DNA of 64,000 bases, from positions 11,051,001 to 11,115,000 of the forward strand of contig NC_040019.1 in assembly GCF_000972845.2 (NCBI RefSeq). Direction: 5' to 3'. Positions 62,801 through 64,000 of the stretch are shown here, one piece after another. The notes under the pieces were generated by a model, which was given only the letters and a program-made list of their open reading frames with translations, had not been told where the DNA came from and searched no databases. Origin of the DNA: Larimichthys crocea (Eukaryota; Chordata; Actinopteri; Sciaenidae). The position numbers and the translations under genes were made by a program. Every line of letters starts with the position of its first letter. Within the stretch, counting starts at the first letter, position 1.

Positions 62801-64000
62801 CAGGCCAGCACATGACTTAAGGGATCAAAACTTAGAGACTTTTCTTCAGTAATACATCTTCACTTTCTTGTCAGTTAGATGAGAAGATTGATATCAGTCT
62901 TATGTCTCTCCATCAAATATTAAACTTCAGCTTGGAGATGCTTAGCTTAGCATCAAGGCTTGAAACGGGAGGTAACAGTTAGCCTGGCTCTGTTTAAAAG
63001 AAAAAGATGTATTTGTATGTGAGCAAATGTTGAACCATTTCTTTAGAATAACATGTTTTCATACATGGATGAGTGATTTGACATGGCTGAACAACCCTCT
63101 CTATGTGCACCAAGCAAAGGTTTGAATTTCACAGTTAAAATCTGTAACGTTCTTCAGGTTACACATACAGTATGTCATATATGCACATGTCACAAAGTTG
63201 TTGTATAGTTATTAACATACACTGAAAGCCAGACAGGAATGCAAATATAAGATTTTTAATTTTAACTTTGAGACATCTTCATTTCATAACATGATCGAGC
63301 AGACCCATAATTGAATCATAATTGGTCAGATACTGGGTTTTCAGTTTTAATGGCTTGTGTCTTTGGTGACTCTACATAAAAATTCTGACTGTCCATCCCC
63401 CCAAACATAATGTAATAATAACTGTAATTAGAAATGACATTTGCCAGTAGAATTTTGAAAGAAGAGCAAGAGACATTTCAGTCTGAGTGTAGCCACTTAA
63501 AAAGGAAGAACGCTGTTCAATGGTACCAATACCATGAATTTGTTTTCAGGATCTTAATAGAAGAGATAGTTTGGAAATTAAAGTTGAAATGACGAGTCCT
63601 CAAACTTTTAAGAAACAGTAAGTCAGCACAAAATGATAATTAATAATGTTATGATTCAAAGGTAGACTGACCGGTAGCCGACTCTACGGGTGTAATGCAG
63701 GCAGTTCTTGGTGACATGTGACTGGAAGTGGACAGAACGACAGCTGGCGCCACACTCGGGGCAGATGTAAGGAGACTTGTGCTGGTGGATTCGCTGGTGC
63801 GACAGAAAGCTGCACTGATTTGGGAGAAGCATTTGGCAGATGGTGCATGTTTTCTATAGATACAGAAAAGGAGGAAATGGGAGGAAAATCATCAAATGCA
63901 TTTTATCATGGCGCTAGAATGATTCCACAGAGAATATGAGAGGTTATGTTACTGTTACCCGTTCTCCAGTATGCAGTTGAAGGGTCAGGTCAACAAAATT
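59394..64000 (-). CDS. znf532: znf532: multi-C2H2 zinc finger protein (3' part, truncated by the window)
   Basis: Nuclear zinc-finger protein of the ZNF532/ZNF592/ZNF687 group, part of the chromatin Z3 complex with ZMYND8 (family knowledge). Exons in transcript order: 64000-63959 (partial), 63853-63672, 62715-62539, 61831-61669, 61480-61178, 60900-60788, 60139-60001 and 59888-59394, all in phase, giving the last 537 residues. The C-terminus [20 protein letters not shown] is nearly identical to human ZNF532 (KSKRMSSAEK), and [11 protein letters not shown] also matches. At least 12 fingers are visible. Upstream exons, including the large N-terminal one, lie beyond the right edge. Confidence 0.94.
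60001..61480 (-). CDS. znf532: znf532 middle exons (61480-61178, 60900-60788, 60139-60001)
   Basis: Begins [20 protein letters not shown], a segment strongly conserved with human, then a Ser/Asn/Lys-rich spacer, finger [20 protein letters not shown], finger [17 protein letters not shown] and finger [20 protein letters not shown]. The spacer [10 protein letters not shown] resembles the human SPSPVKKS. Confidence 0.93.
61669..64000 (-). CDS. znf532: znf532 zinc fingers, N-terminal half (exons 64000-63959, 63853-63672, 62715-62539, 61831-61669)
   Basis: Fingers in order: [17 protein letters not shown] (with HQRIH), [20 protein letters not shown] ending in Cys (C2HC), [51 protein letters not shown] and [17 protein letters not shown], whose final His lies in the next exon (ATHG). 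The spacing between fingers is long and irregular, unlike KRAB-type tandem arrays. Confidence 0.93.
62881..63000. mobile_element. partial copy 2 of the same repeat family
   Basis: Begins GAGAAGATTGATATCAGTCT TATGTCTCTC, aligning with 11969-11998, and goes on to GCTTAGCTTAGCATCAAGGC and AACAGTTAGCCTGGCTCTGT, the standard left part of the family. It lies in a znf532 intron (62716-63671). Confidence 0.6.

Overview
The window is vertebrate nuclear DNA, most likely from a percomorph teleost fish. Genes are split into many short exons with GT-AG introns. The coding sequence matches ray-finned-fish forms of genes from the human 18q21 neighbourhood, and the interspersed repeats are of teleost type. 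There is no prokaryotic, phage, CRISPR or plasmid material. All exon models were built by hand from splice signals and reading phase, and each of the four chains keeps an open frame throughout.

Region by region: (1) 1-32.4 kb, plus strand: nedd4l, encoding a NEDD4-2 HECT ubiquitin ligase. The model starts at a large alternative first exon (2708-3808), carries four WW domains and ends at the HECT stop codon at 30504, with poly(A) signals at 31486 and 32366. (2) 33.0-34.2 kb: a broken, intronless coiled-coil coding fragment (pseudogene), then a tRNA-derived SINE with a perfect 10-bp target-site duplication. (3) 35.0-36.4 kb, plus strand: the liver microRNA mir-122 (35880-35951) with a candidate spliced host transcript. 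(4) 37.6-45.2 kb, minus strand: alpk2, an Ig plus alpha-kinase protein. (5) 50.6-56.2 kb, minus strand: an intact 15-exon oacyl gene (NRF domain plus acyltransferase-3-type membrane protein). (6) 57.9-64.0 kb, minus strand: the 3' part of znf532 (at least 12 zinc fingers), running off the right edge.

The genes do not form one pathway; what links them is conserved synteny. From memory, human 18q21 reads NEDD4L(+), MIR122(+), ALPK2(-), MALT1(+), ZNF532(+), OACYLP(+). Here malt1 is missing and oacyl/znf532 are both minus and in swapped order, which one local inversion would explain. The observations most worth following up are the nedd4l alternative N-terminus, which carries two PPxY motifs and a basic AGC-kinase-like site upstream of its own WW domains; the mir-122 splice signals; the functional oacyl gene where human has a pseudogene; and a possible hydrophobic alternative first exon of alpk2.
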